Origin: G963701675 sp963701675
Lineage (GTDB): Bacteria; Planctomycetota; Planctomycetia; Gemmatales; Gemmataceae
Reading direction: 5' to 3'
DNA length: 64,000 bases
Assembly (NCBI GenBank): GCA_963701675.1
Contig: OY969623.1
Coordinates: forward strand, 2,294,001-2,358,000
Shown here: positions 44,196 to 53,417 of the stretch, one piece after another
How positions within the stretch are numbered: the stretch's first letter is position 1
Layout of the letters: every line of letters starts with the position of its first letter
Notes under the pieces: model-generated
Told to the model about the DNA's origin: nothing
The model's database searches: none
What the model saw: the letters and a program-made list of their open reading frames with translations, nothing else
Position numbers and translations under genes: made by a program

Positions 44196-44465
44196 TTTCC
44201 CTGAAGGCCGGTGGCAGCGGACTGAACCTCACCGCGGCCAGCCACGTGGTCCATTTCGACCGTTGGTGGAACCCGGCCGTCGAGAATCAAGCCACCGACC
44301 GCGCCTTTCGCATCGGCCAGAAGCGGAATGTTTTGGTCCACAAGTTCGTTTGCCGCGGAACCGTCGAGGAGCGCATCGATGCCATGATCGAGAGCAAGAA
44401 AACCGTCGCCAATCGCTTGCTCGATCAAGAAAACGAAACGCTGTTGACGGAGATGAATTTGGTCG
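44096..44465 (+). pseudogene. SNF2-family helicase, continuation in another frame
   Basis: After a frame change near 44100 the helicase C-terminal domain continues: LVLHGATPVRKRGELVRTFQ, FFVISLKAGGSGLNLTAASH, VVHFDRWWNPAVENQATDRA and FRIGQKRNVLVHKFVCRGTV. It ends after LLTEMN at about 44465 and unrelated DNA follows, so the last 30 or so residues of the helicase are also missing. Confidence 0.85.
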
Positions 44466-44504
44466 GGACGAAAATGTTTCCGTGCGTGGAATCACAAGCG
44501 GAAA

Positions 44505-45092
44505 CCGATAGACGAGTTCCGCACGACTTTGCTTGTGTTTCTCGATTGCATCAAGATTCTGTTCAAGGAGAGTCATGGGTGGGTCAAAATAAAGCCAAGT
44601 CCACTCGACTTCATCCGCGATATCAGGAGGTGATCCCGCCTTGCGAATGACTTCCAGATCGACGATTTCGGGCTTGAGTCGATAAAGACGAGCATTTGTC
44701 ACGATTACAGGAATCACAGAACAAACGTCCGGCTGAAATGTCAACTCATCGAAGTCGGTAATTGAGTAGTCAAGATGGTATGCAAAAAGCGATGTCAAAC
44801 AATGAGGAATGAAGCCATTGGCCAGTTGTTGTAGCGCCGCATAAACTGCATTGTCCTGTTTCGTACCGTCTTCCGAAACAACAATTCCACCTGCCGAACA
44901 GGGGGCAAGTTTGAGCAAGCTGTGATCGTTTGGTTCGACCAATGTTTGGAGAGGCCCACAGTTGAGAACTCGGTCATTGAAAAACCATCGACCTCGTTCG
45001 TGGGGGAGAAAAAACCAGAACCTGCCGGAGTCGTGATACTTGCATTCGACAAGGAATGAAAGCCATGTATCCCCATTGAGAAATTGCCGTCA
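44505..45092 (-). pseudogene. PD-(D/E)XK nuclease-like protein fragment
   Basis: The minus frame, open from about 45092, reads GDTWLSFLVECKYHDSGRFW, then LPHERGRWFFNDRVL, PCSAGGIVVSEDGTKQDNAV and CTSLFAYHLDYSITDF-like blocks. The hydrophobic strand ending in ECKY fits the E-x-K part of restriction-enzyme-type nuclease folds. The start is lost (a neighbouring frame, ISRYFFNQADGNFS, may be the displaced N-terminus) and the 3' end runs into the SNF2 relic. The nuclease reading is tentative. Confidence 0.45.
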
Positions 45093-45183
45093 GCTTGGTT
45101 AAAGAAGTACCGCGAGATGAGCAAGCGTGATTATACGTTTGCGAGCCGAAACGCCATCGCATCGGGAACGTTTGAACTACCGA

Positions 45184-45408
45184 TCAATCAAGGCAAAGGA
45201 GTTGCGGCGATGGACGAAAAAAACTCTGGCAGGTTCCTGTGAATTTAGACTTGGCGGAGTGGGCCAAAAACACGAGCAATTCAAGCAGGAAAGCCTTCGA
45301 CTTCCCCCGCGACACCCGCCGGTGCAGCCAACCGGTGGCCGTCAGCCAACCGAACAGCGCGCCGGTCGCGAGCGACGCTGCGGTGGTCAGGCAGTTTCGC
45401 GTTCGCAT
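45184..45408 (-). CDS. Short exported-type protein, probably a truncated gene start
   Basis: The ATG at 45408 is preceded by GGGGGAG at 7-8 bp. The product starts with a signal-peptide or anchor-like segment (NCLTTAASLATGALFGWLTA, residues 5-24), a basic patch and a further hydrophobic patch (AFLLELLVFLAH), and stops after 74 residues. Leaders of this style occur at the start of planctomycete exported enzymes, but no mature domain follows. I infer that only the 5' end of a gene remains. Confidence 0.45.
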   Translation of the reverse strand: MRTRNCLTTAASLATGALFGWLTATGWLHRRVSRGKSKAFLLELLVFLAHSAKSKFTGTCQSFFRPSPQLLCLD

Positions 45409-45571
45409 GGTGTACTCCCCCGATAGATAGTCTGAACTTCTCGTTGGCCAAAACGAGTTGAGAAGTGCGCGGTGCTGACTTTCGCGCAGCCAGCCTATTC
45501 CTATATATATGAATGTGGACTAGACTACGTTCTTCCCATCCATTCCATCTCTTGGCGAAAGGCAGGTTCTG

Positions 45572-46069
45572 ATGCGCACTCGCATCGTGCTGGCAAGCGC
45601 CCTCATCGCCGGTTGTTCGGTCATCCCATTGGCAAGGGGGCAGACCCCGCGCGCGTCGCAAGAGGAAGAACAAGCCGTCCGCAAGGCCGCGGAATCCCTT
45701 GCGGCCGCGTTCAACAAGGGTGACTCGGAAGCCATCATCGCTGTCTGGGCGCCAGATGCCGATTATGTGGACGAAAACGGCAAGAGCTTCAAAGGCCGGG
45801 CCGCCATCGGCGCCGCCTTCAAGGAGGCGTTGGCCAACCTCAAGGGGCACCGAATGAAGAGTCACACTCTCTCCATACGGTTCATCAAACCGGATGTCGC
45901 CATCGAAGATGGCCGGATGGAGTTGATCGCACCGGACGGCACGACGGAGGGCAGCCGTTATTCGGCGGTTTGGGTGAAGTCCGGCGAAAAATGGCTGATC
46001 AGCAGCGCGCGCGACCTGCCCAATCAGCCGGCGCAGACGCCCGATCAGGGCGTTCCACCCGTTCGATGA
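45572..46069 (+). CDS. Exported SnoaL-like (NTF2-fold, SgcJ/EcaC type) protein
   Basis: This 165-residue protein starts at ATG 45572. Residues 1-23 form a signal peptide (IVLASALIAGCSVIPLARGQ). The rest is a typical SnoaL-like/DUF4440 domain: AAESLAAAFNKGDSEAIIAV, WAPDADYVDENGKSFKGRAA, IGAAFKEAL and the C-terminal VWVKSGEKWLISSARDLP. Members are small cone-shaped barrels that bind ligands or catalyse simple reactions; no specific catalytic residues can be assigned. It stands alone upstream of the amylase gene, and a related fragment lies at 47921. Confidence 0.88.
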   Translation: MRTRIVLASALIAGCSVIPLARGQTPRASQEEEQAVRKAAESLAAAFNKGDSEAIIAVWAPDADYVDENGKSFKGRAAIGAAFKEALANLKGHRMKSHTLSIRFIKPDVAIEDGRMELIAPDGTTEGSRYSAVWVKSGEKWLISSARDLPNQPAQTPDQGVPPVR

Positions 46070-46307
46070 TGCGATCCCGCGCATCTGATAATCACATCCC
46101 CGACGGATTGGCGAGGCGGCGTTACGCTGGAACGACTGGTTTGACGTCTCACAGACGCAACTGAATACTTGCGACCAATCCAATCACACCGACCATGAAA
46201 CTACTCTCGCATCTTGTTCACCCCCACGTCCGCTGGCTTTCCTTTTCCGAGAAGGGGCTTACATAAGACATCGACGATTTCGTGGCGCCGTCCTAAAGGA
46301 GTCCGAC

Positions 46308-47834
46308 ATGAGAGTTCCTGCGCGTAATACAATCGCTGCCTGCCTCTTCATCCTTTCCCTAACCCCTCACGCGCTTTACGCACAGGCGGGGTTTGATGAC
46401 AACCGGGTCATGTTGCAGGGTTTTTATTGGGAATCCTATCGGCATGGGGATCCGCGCTTCCCGCAGTTCGGTAACAAGCAGTGGTACCAGATTGTCAAGG
46501 AGCAGGCGGAGAGCATTCGCCACGGCCGCTTTGACCTTCTCTGGCTGCCGCCTCCCAGTGACGCGGGTGCCGGAAGTGCAGGTTACAATCCCAAGCAATA
46601 TTGGAAACTCGACAATAGCTATGGTGACTTTGCCCAACACCGAGCCATGCTGGAGGAACTGTTACGAAAGGGAATTGAGCCGATTGCGGACATCGTCATC
46701 AACCATCGAAACGGTAACGAAAAATGGGCGGACTTTAAGAATCCCGATTGGGACACCCGGACGATCTGCCGCGATGACGAAGCGTTCTCCCATGAGGACT
46801 CTGAAGTACGCAACACTCCCATCGAACAGCGAGGCGCGCCGGAGGAAAGCCCGAGCGAATACACCCAGCACGGTGGAACCAACTACGCTTACGGTTCTTT
46901 TCGAGATATTGATCATACGAATCGGCAAGTCCGACGCGACATCATCAAATATCTTAAGCAGCTCCGATCAGCGGGTTATCGCGGCTGGCGTTATGACATG
47001 GTGCATGGCTATCATGCCAAATGGCTCGCCATCTACAACAAACGCACTGAACCGACGTTTTCGGTTGGCGAATACGACTGGAACAAGCACGGAGAGCAAC
47101 GCGGCTGGATCTGGTGGACAGCGACGCGCCGCGACGTTGCCAATGTCGACCATCTCAAGACGTCGAGCAGCGTATTCGACTTCACCACACAGTTCACACT
47201 TAAGGCAAGTAAAGGCGACTACCGGAAGTGGTATGCATTCGATAATGGCCTGGGTATGATCGGGGACACCACCGATGGACAGCCGTGGAAACAGCGCTCG
47301 GTAACTTTCCTGGAGAACCACGATACGGGTTACCGAACAGACGAGCAAGGCAACCCCGAAAAGGATCACGAACGCGACAGTTTTCTCAACAGCTGGGAAG
47401 TCGAACAAGCATATGCCTACATTCTGACTCACCCCGGTGTTCCCTGCGTGTTCTGGAAGCATTACTTCGATTGGGGAGAGCGGCTACGCGAACGGATCAA
47501 GGCGCTCATCAATGCGCGCAAGGTTGCAGGGGTTCATGCCGGAAGCACTCTCCACGTCCAAAACAACGCCAAGGACAAGGGCGTTTACGCAGCCCGGATT
47601 GTCGGGAGCAAAGGAGATTTGTACGTTCGCGTAGGCGGCACCGATAACGATTGGCAACCGTCATCGTCGAACTACCGAGATTATCGCGAGTACGCCGGGG
47701 GCGAAGGCTGGAAAGTCTGGGTAGGACTCCCCGAAAACCCCGCCGTTCAACAAGCGCCGCTTAAGCCGGCCTTTGATGTTCCGGTATACAAGACGCCGGA
47801 TCAGTTTCAAATTCCCGATGATTGGCTCGACTGA
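46308..47834 (+). CDS. Exported alpha-amylase, glycoside hydrolase family 13
   Basis: The start is ATG 46308, about 7 bp after AAAGGAG. It has a signal peptide at residues 1-26 (ending LYAQA), then a full GH13 barrel with the four conserved regions: DIVINHR (region I), GWRYDMVHGYHAKW with the nucleophile Asp (II), FSVGEYDW with the acid/base Glu (III) and FLENHDTGY with the third catalytic Asp (IV). The C-terminal beta domain (KGVYAARIVGSKGDLYVRVG) closes the protein at 508 residues. The motifs are closest to the plant-like or bacterial extracellular alpha-amylase branch. It would cleave internal alpha-1,4 bonds in starch or glycogen outside the cytoplasm. All catalytic residues are present. 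Confidence 0.95.
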   Translation: MRVPARNTIAACLFILSLTPHALYAQAGFDDNRVMLQGFYWESYRHGDPRFPQFGNKQWYQIVKEQAESIRHGRFDLLWLPPPSDAGAGSAGYNPKQYWKLDNSYGDFAQHRAMLEELLRKGIEPIADIVINHRNGNEKWADFKNPDWDTRTICRDDEAFSHEDSEVRNTPIEQRGAPEESPSEYTQHGGTNYAYGSFRDIDHTNRQVRRDIIKYLKQLRSAGYRGWRYDMVHGYHAKWLAIYNKRTEPTFSVGEYDWNKHGEQRGWIWWTATRRDVANVDHLKTSSSVFDFTTQFTLKASKGDYRKWYAFDNGLGMIGDTTDGQPWKQRSVTFLENHDTGYRTDEQGNPEKDHERDSFLNSWEVEQAYAYILTHPGVPCVFWKHYFDWGERLRERIKALINARKVAGVHAGSTLHVQNNAKDKGVYAARIVGSKGDLYVRVGGTDNDWQPSSSNYRDYREYAGGEGWKVWVGLPENPAVQQAPLKPAFDVPVYKTPDQFQIPDDWLD

Positions 47835-47920
47835 AGTTCGCGTCGCGCTCACGCCGCCAACGGCGCTGCTGCTCCCATTGCCAATTCGGCTCGCACGCCA
47901 ACACGCTCGTGCCGATCATA

Positions 47921-48139
47921 TTACCGTGGTTCATTAGCCCAGCCGAGAAGCTTCCATTGCCCGCCACGTCGGACAAACAAACGGAGGTTGTGGAACTTCT
48001 TGGGGCCGACAGTGACCACACACTTTACGATAGCCCGATCACCCTCCACCTCGATTGGCTCTAGTATCTCGGTTTCGCGGGAGGGATCTGAATCCTCCTT
48101 CTTCTTGACCTTCTGGAGGAACGCCAACTTAACGCGCCT
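47921..48139 (-). pseudogene. NTF2/SnoaL-like protein, C-terminal fragment
   Basis: The minus strand reads EGDRAIVKCVVTVGPKKFHN, then LRLFVRRGGQWKLLGWANEP, the last two strands of a SnoaL/DUF4440-like domain. A stop lies just before the first codon at about 48139, and no N-terminal half is present. It is convergent with the amylase gene. Confidence 0.6.
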
Positions 48140-48235
48140 CTACATTAGACCGCCGTGGCATTATGTTAAAATTTTGGCATATTGACCGGGTGACTCATTG
48201 ACTCGGCGAGTTGCATCGGTCGGGTCGACAGGTAC

Positions 48236-48259
48236 GGCGCGGCTGGGCGAAGCCGCGCC
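48236..48259. terminator. 9 bp GC-rich hairpin, possible terminator
   Basis: GGCGCGGCT (48236-48244) and AGCCGCGCC (48251-48259) pair perfectly around a 6-base loop. There is no T-run on either side, so it may be a terminator of another type or a REP-like hairpin. It lies downstream of the small exported gene at 48329. Confidence 0.4.
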
Positions 48260-48328
48260 TCCGTTTGAAACCAAGCAGCGGGCTCCGCATAACACTGGCG
48301 CGTTGCCTCAATGAAAACAGCCGAGCTA

Positions 48329-48733
48329 CTATTGTTCGGGAATCGTTATCGTAAACCGCGCACGCGTGATGCCTTTCGATTTAGAAAAGGTAACTTTGCC
48401 GTCTGCGCCCACGTTCTTGGTCACATTGTCAATTCCGGTACCGGGAGGGCCGGAACCGTCGTACGTGATCGTTGTGCCTTCGGGGTACCCACTAAACGTG
48501 GCAAATACACCTGTATTGTTAGGATCCACGCTCATCTCTTGGTGGAACGTAACGGCCCTAGTGTCGCAGCATAGGTCGGTGCCAGGGCAATCAGACTCGC
48601 CGATCTCACGGCAACTTGTCACCGTAGTGACGGTTGCCGATATGTCGGCTGTTTGCGGGGAGTTGCTAAATGCCAACGCAACGCCGACAACCAATAGCGT
48701 GAGAGCAAGAACACCAAACAGTTTGCAGCACAT
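48329..48733 (-). CDS. Small exported protein, unknown function
   Basis: This 134-residue protein starts at ATG 48733, with GGGAG about 10 bp upstream. Residues 1-22 form a signal peptide or anchor (KLFGVLALTLLVVGVALAFS). The mature part has a cysteine-rich patch (CREIGESDCPGTDLCCDT) and a beta-rich end (FATFSGYPEGTTITYDGSGP, KVTFSKSKGITRARFTITIP). The four to five cysteines could form disulfides outside the cytoplasm. I recognise no family. Confidence 0.7.
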   Translation of the reverse strand: MCCKLFGVLALTLLVVGVALAFSNSPQTADISATVTTVTSCREIGESDCPGTDLCCDTRAVTFHQEMSVDPNNTGVFATFSGYPEGTTITYDGSGPPGTGIDNVTKNVGADGKVTFSKSKGITRARFTITIPEQ

Positions 48734-48911
48734 AATTCATGACTCCCAAAAAAATGGACGTGTGACATGCCAGCAAGGATTACACACCATGCTTGGCTTC
48801 GTCGCACATGTGTGTCAAGTGGTGGTTCGGTGACTGGGTCACGGATGCGGGCTTCCAGAGCTTCCAGGGTGGAAGCGCGCAAACGGGCGCACGCACGGCT
48901 GGACCGGGTGC

Positions 48912-49018
48912 TTCGGGATCTCTTGTTCGCCCAGCGTCGCGGGATCGGAAGCATGATGCAATCCTTGCGTGTAGATCATCGTGGTTTCCACGCTCTGGTG
49001 TCTCAAAGGCTCCTGCAC
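48912..49018 (-). pseudogene. Tyrosine recombinase C-terminal relic
   Basis: The minus strand reads EPLRHQSVETTMIYTQGL, matching the end of phage/integron-type tyrosine recombinases (LGHxxVxTTMIYTH), including the second-histidine box and the nucleophile Tyr. Only about 35 codons remain. Confidence 0.5.
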
Positions 49019-49124
49019 TGCCTAAATATGATTTCCCGCCGTGGCCGAGAAGGTACGGGCCATCCTCTCAAATGCCCTAAGCAGCAAGGGTCGCTCAAAC
49101 GCGCAGCGAGCGCGACATCAGGTA

Positions 49125-49260
49125 GTTCGTTGCACCAGGCGTCACCAATTGCCAACCGAATTGCCGCCTCTACGAGCGGTTTGTCGCGGAAGCGATCGCC
49201 GATGCGCGCCGAAGCCCGATCCAACGCCTCACGAACGGTCAGGTTCGGCTTGGGTTCCCG
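49125..49260 (-). pseudogene. Relic of a kinase-TPR protein
   Basis: The minus strand reads PNLTVREALDRASARIGDRF and KPLVEAAIRLAIGDAW. This block is typical of the junction between kinase or membrane domain and TPR array in planctomycete Ser/Thr kinases. No kinase domain or further TPR is present. Confidence 0.5.
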
Positions 49261-49569
49261 CTGCCGCCTTCCGGCACCGGCGTAAACTTTGAGCGGACGG
49301 GGCGGGTTCGTCTTATAGAATTAAAAGGGATCCTACCGGCTGCCTATTTCCTCGTACTTTCACGAACATGCCATTTCGCCCAGAAATGTATACCCCACAG
49401 GACAAACGTTAAGACCTGAGTTCCGAAAGGAGGTTGTTATTCCGAATTAACCGGACCTGCAAAAAAGTCATTCGAAACTCTGAAGTGGGCGGAGCGTCCC
49501 CAACAACTTCGTGCACACGGCTGTGTACAGGTGCGCTCCTCCTCCTGCTTCAAGCAAAGGAGTATTGCG

Positions 49570-51936
49570 ATGTTTCGTTCGTTTTGGAGCCGTCCGGCTC
49601 ACCTAAAAGCGTCCGCCTCGAAGCGTGGCCGGTCTTCCAGCCTACGGGAGTACCGCTCATGGACATCGTGGCTGGCATTGGAGCCACTTGAATGCCGTCT
49701 GGCACCGGCGACCTTCACGGTCACCACCCGTTCGGACGCCCCGTTTCACACGGGTCTCTCATTGCGCGACGCGATTAACGCGGCAAATTCGGACCCACAG
49801 TCCCTTATCAAATTTGCACCTGGTCTGAACGGGACCATCACCCTGCAGCAGGGTGATCTCGACATTAGGACCGGTGTGAAGATCGATGCGAACGCCAACG
49901 GCAACAACATCGCGGTCAGCGGCCGCGGCCAAAGCCGCGTGTTCAACATCTCGGCTAACCCGTCCACGCCGTCACACGTTACCTTTGTTGGTTTCACCAC
50001 CAAAGATGGTCGGGTGACCGGCAATGGTGGCTGCATTTACCTTGATGACGCAGCCTCCAGTCTGGTGCTCAACGATATGTTGGTTACGTTGTGCAAGGCC
50101 GTCGGCGGCAGCGGCGGAGGCGTGTACAACGAAGGTCTGACGACGCTCTACAGCAGCACGCTGGAGAACAACACGGCGGACCTGGACGGCGGCGGCGCTT
50201 GGTCGGGCCGGAATTTGTCGCTCTACAACGCGAGCCTCGTTACGGACAATCGGGCCCGTGATGGCGGCGGTCTCTATCTGGCACGCACCGGGACGACCTT
50301 GACGATTTGGGGGGACAGCGATGTCCGCTTCAATTTCGCCACGCGCGACGGGGGAGGAGTGTATGCCCGCTACAACGTCGATGTGCAGCAGAGCGCCGTA
50401 CACAACAACACGGCCACGGACGACGGCGGAGGCATCTATTCCGATGATGGCAACGTGTCCCTCAGAGACGGGCACGTGGACCTCAACGTAGCCATCAACG
50501 GGAACGGCGGCGGCATCTGGCTCGATTATCTCCTGACCGCGACGGATTTCGGTGACGGAGAGGGAGGAGGCGAATCGAGCACTATCAACAACAATTACAC
50601 GAACCACAGCGGCGGCGGCATCTTTGCCGATTCGGGCGTGGTCCGGATTTGGGACGGCTCACAGGTCAACGAAAACACCGCCAACGGCGGCAGCAGCGGC
50701 GGCGGCATCTGGGCCTACTACGACGTTTTTCTGGAGAACGGCGCGGAGGTGAACAACAACAGCAGCGCCGGCAACGGCGGCGGCATCTATTCGCAAGCCG
50801 GCAACGTTGAAGTCGACGAGAGCGAAGTCGCGGGCAACACCACTCTCGACAATGGCGGTGGTATTTACGCCTACGGCAACGTCACCGTGGATGGCGGTAC
50901 AATTGGGACGCTCGACAATCCCAATAGTGCCGGAGTCGATGGCGGCGGCATCTACACGTCGAACGGAAACTTCTACATCACGGAGGACTCGTTTGTCGAA
51001 GGGAACTTCGCCGGTAGGAACGGCGGTGGCATCTGGGGAAGCGGACACGGCGTGGTCGAGGAAAGCACCGTGCGCGGAAACGTCGGCAACAATAACGGCG
51101 GCGGCATTTACATGGAGGACTTCGAAAGCCTTTGGATCAACCTCAGCCTTATCGAAGCAAACGAGTCGGGCGCTGACGGCGGCGGAGTCCATGTATTGAA
51201 CTCGGAGAGCTTCACGATCCTCGACAGCACATTTAGCGAAAACCGCGCGTCACAAAAAGGCGGCGGTTTCGCGTCCAACATCATCGAGAACATCGCCGTC
51301 ACCGGGAGTACCTTCGCCGGAAACCAAGCCGTTTCGGGTCGGGGCGGCGGCATTCACGCATGCAACGGCAACCTGTACATCGTCAATAGCACGTTCGGCG
51401 GCATCTATGAAGGAGATACGCCGGTGCTAGTGACACCCCAAACGGCTGCTCAGCAAGGAGGCGCGATTTACGTATTGAACGAACTGGTTACCATCAACCA
51501 CGTCACGTTCAATGACAATATCGCCTACGGCGGCCCGGACGCCGGCAGCGCCATCTTTTCCGATGCCGGCTCCGACGTCTACTTACATAACACCCTGGTG
51601 AACGATACCAACGAGATCAGTTCGATCGTCGCCACCGATCTCCTTAGCAAAGGCAACGGTGGCGATCTGTTCTCGATGGGACACAATCTCGTCCACGATT
51701 TCTCGTTCATCAATGTGACGAACTTTGACGATGACATCGGCGACATCGTCTTGGGCCAACAGGATCTGGGGCCTCTCCAAAACAATGGCGGGCCCACGGA
51801 CACCTACGCTCTGATCAATACGCCGGGTGCAAACCAGGCGATTGACAACGGTGATGATTCCGGACCTATCGTCGATCAGCGCGGAGAACCCCGGCCGATC
51901 GACATATCGGACATCGGGGCGTTCGAACTGCCTTGA
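49570..51936 (+). CDS. Exported right-handed beta-helix protein (Pmp-like repeats)
   Basis: The start is ATG 49570, about 8 bp after AAAGGAG (the frame is open 13 codons further up). A long basic leader carries the planctomycete motif LALEPLECRLAPATFTV near residue 40. Then comes a right-handed beta-helix with more than ten copies of a 25-30 residue unit centred on NGGGIY / DGGGVY / SGGGIF, similar to the GGAI-type repeats of chlamydial polymorphic membrane proteins. The C-terminus has the closing block GPLQNNGGPTDTYALINTPG, then DQRGEPRP and DIGAFELP, known from large bacterial surface beta-helix proteins. It is 788 residues, probably secreted or displayed on the cell surface. A hairpin terminator follows at 51953. 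Confidence 0.9.
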   Translation: MFRSFWSRPAHLKASASKRGRSSSLREYRSWTSWLALEPLECRLAPATFTVTTRSDAPFHTGLSLRDAINAANSDPQSLIKFAPGLNGTITLQQGDLDIRTGVKIDANANGNNIAVSGRGQSRVFNISANPSTPSHVTFVGFTTKDGRVTGNGGCIYLDDAASSLVLNDMLVTLCKAVGGSGGGVYNEGLTTLYSSTLENNTADLDGGGAWSGRNLSLYNASLVTDNRARDGGGLYLARTGTTLTIWGDSDVRFNFATRDGGGVYARYNVDVQQSAVHNNTATDDGGGIYSDDGNVSLRDGHVDLNVAINGNGGGIWLDYLLTATDFGDGEGGGESSTINNNYTNHSGGGIFADSGVVRIWDGSQVNENTANGGSSGGGIWAYYDVFLENGAEVNNNSSAGNGGGIYSQAGNVEVDESEVAGNTTLDNGGGIYAYGNVTVDGGTIGTLDNPNSAGVDGGGIYTSNGNFYITEDSFVEGNFAGRNGGGIWGSGHGVVEESTVRGNVGNNNGGGIYMEDFESLWINLSLIEANESGADGGGVHVLNSESFTILDSTFSENRASQKGGGFASNIIENIAVTGSTFAGNQAVSGRGGGIHACNGNLYIVNSTFGGIYEGDTPVLVTPQTAAQQGGAIYVLNELVTINHVTFNDNIAYGGPDAGSAIFSDAGSDVYLHNTLVNDTNEISSIVATDLLSKGNGGDLFSMGHNLVHDFSFINVTNFDDDIGDIVLGQQDLGPLQNNGGPTDTYALINTPGANQAIDNGDDSGPIVDQRGEPRPIDISDIGAFELP

Positions 51937-51952
51937 TCGATGAAACGCCGAC

Positions 51953-51978
51953 GCCGGACGGGATGATTCCCGTCCGGC
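51953..51978 (+). terminator. Hairpin terminator after the beta-helix gene
   Basis: A perfect 10 bp stem, GCCGGACGGG (51953-51962) and CCCGTCCGGC (51969-51978), with loop ATGATT, 16 bp after the stop codon. No strong T-run follows. Confidence 0.65.
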
Positions 51979-52053
51979 ATCATCAATTGTGAAGGGCGAC
52001 CCTACCGCCGACGGTTCGTCGTGATCGTCGATCTCCTTGGGTCTTTTCGCGCG

Positions 52054-52087
52054 ATGGTAACAAGCCGGGCGAGTTTTGAACTGCATC
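52054..52087 (-). repeat. 34 bp transposon-end-like repeat, inverted copy
   Basis: Reverse complement of 8113-8146 with one mismatch. It lies 12-15 bp before a transposase C-terminal fragment and is probably associated with that element's boundary. Confidence 0.6.
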
Positions 52088-52098
52088 AACCGCCTCTA

Positions 52099-52326
52099 CG
52101 TTGGACCGTCGAGAGGTTAGTGGCGTTCTACGTGCAGGAACACAATATGCAGCTTCCCCATTCGGCATTTCGTGGCCAAACACCGGACGAGATGTACTTC
52201 GGCACAGGGAAGCAAGTGCCGGCCGAATTGGAAGCGGCATGTCGACGGGCACGTCAGGCACGAGCGGAGACCAATCGCAAGCAAACCTGTCGTGTTTGCG
52301 AACGAATGACCGCAAGCGTTAACTGA
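52099..52326 (+). pseudogene. Integrase-type transposase C-terminal fragment
   Basis: Within the frame 52021-52326, the stretch from about 52102 reads LVAFYVQEHNMQLPHSAFRG, QTPDEMYFGTGKQVPAELEA and ANRKQTCRVCERM-like sequence. This is the tail of an integrase-core transposase after the catalytic Glu. The catalytic domain is absent, so this is a relic. Confidence 0.7.
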
Positions 52327-52613
52327 ATCGGGAGCAGGAAGCAGGGCCCGAGCAGTCGGAGTGCGCGCCGCGGATGGTCCAACGTCCGAATGGAGACAAC
52401 CAACCCTTGATTGCTCAAGCAAAGTGTGCCGATGGAGCGCCCAGGCGTGACCAAATCAAATCGGATTGCCATCTTGGCGAAAACTCGCGCACAAAAGTCC
52501 AGAATGTCGTGACGCACAGCTTCGAATCCCACCAAGCCGGGCGAGCAATGATTGTTCCACGGCTGGTTCCACCAGCGTGAACGTCGCGCGTTCGGATTAC
52601 TCATAGCAGGACT

Positions 52614-52802
52614 TCAATCGCCGCCACCGGCCGGCCCAACATAACGGATCACGCACCCAACGGCTGGATAAGTCAGTTGTCGGCGGATACGCTGTGCGTC
52701 CGCGTAAGTGGGACATGTGGCGAGCGGGCACTCCGTTGATCCGCCGCGATCCGGGCTTGTACGAACGAATAGAACGAAACAGTCGTCGTAGCTGCGTTCC
52801 AT
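52614..52802 (-). CDS. Small conserved-looking hypothetical protein
   Basis: A 62-residue frame with balanced composition: DDCFVLFVRTSPDRGGSTEC, then PLATCPTYADAQRIRRQLTY and the end VIRYVGPAGGGD. Strand-helix-strand pattern; I do not know its function. A longer rightward frame (52694-53320) overlaps it on the other strand but looks less protein-like. Confidence 0.5.
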   Translation of the reverse strand: MERSYDDCFVLFVRTSPDRGGSTECPLATCPTYADAQRIRRQLTYPAVGCVIRYVGPAGGGD

Positions 52803-53044
52803 TGGCGGCGCCCTTTCAGAAGTCGTTTGAGAAATGGATAGGGCGATGCTTACGAACGACAGCGCCGGGATGCCGTGACCAACTTAACATGCGGCGACGG
52901 GACGCAGCAACGGATGTCGAATGCTTTCTCACCGATTTAGGCCGCCCCACGTCAGACAAATGGTATATGGATTTGGTTTTGCCCGAAAGACGCACCCGCG
53001 GAATTAGTCAAACTCTCTCCGATCGTACGAACCGGAAACTGGTT

Positions 53045-53305
53045 TCATCGGTAGCTACCACGCGCCGTCTGTGGCCGACTCATGCCCGGCACGCGTTTTG
53101 GCTTCACGCGGAACCCGCCCTCGGCGGTGAACTCGATCACGTCTCCCGACTGAATCTCGCCCATCGCTTGACGAAGCTCATCGGTGGTTACCGCGCATTC
53201 GGGTCCGCCTTCGGTGTCGGCCGGTGCATCGGGTACCAGTTCCCAACCGAGCACGGGCAATTGCTCCTGCGGCGGTTCCCACTGCCCTCGGCAAAAGTGG
53301 TGCAC
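53045..53305 (-). CDS. Small hypothetical protein
   Basis: An 86-residue frame starting at ATG 53305. It contains LPVLGWELVPDAPADTEGGP, ECAVTTDELRQAMGEIQSGD and VIEFTAEGGFRVKPKRVPG, an acidic helix followed by two strands. No family is recognised. The surrounding DNA is gene-poor, so it may be a leftover of a larger gene. Confidence 0.4.
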   Translation of the reverse strand: MHHFCRGQWEPPQEQLPVLGWELVPDAPADTEGGPECAVTTDELRQAMGEIQSGDVIEFTAEGGFRVKPKRVPGMSRPQTARGSYR

Positions 53306-53417
53306 TCGGTGTACGCGTAAACCACGAGTCGTCTGTTCTGACGAGCCGGATGCCTTAATTGGGGCTTGGGTACGTTTAGGCCGCGTGGTACGTAATGGAG
53401 CGGGCTGGTACGAAATT

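Larger units (their letters stand above)
48740..49569. other. Gene-poor region with recombinase and kinase relics
   Basis: About 830 bp without an intact gene. It contains the two short relics listed separately (48912-49018 and 49125-49260). The 172-codon rightward frame at 48767 is low in complexity, rich in Arg/Ser and antisense to both relics, so I do not call it. The last 130 bp should hold the promoter of the beta-helix gene. Confidence 0.5.

Noticed and set aside
48767..49285. Rightward 172-codon frame rich in Arg and Ser
   Set aside because: It is antisense to two recognisable relics and has low-complexity composition.
52694..53320. Rightward 208-codon frame
   Set aside because: It overlaps two more protein-like leftward frames and contains no recognisable domain or good start.
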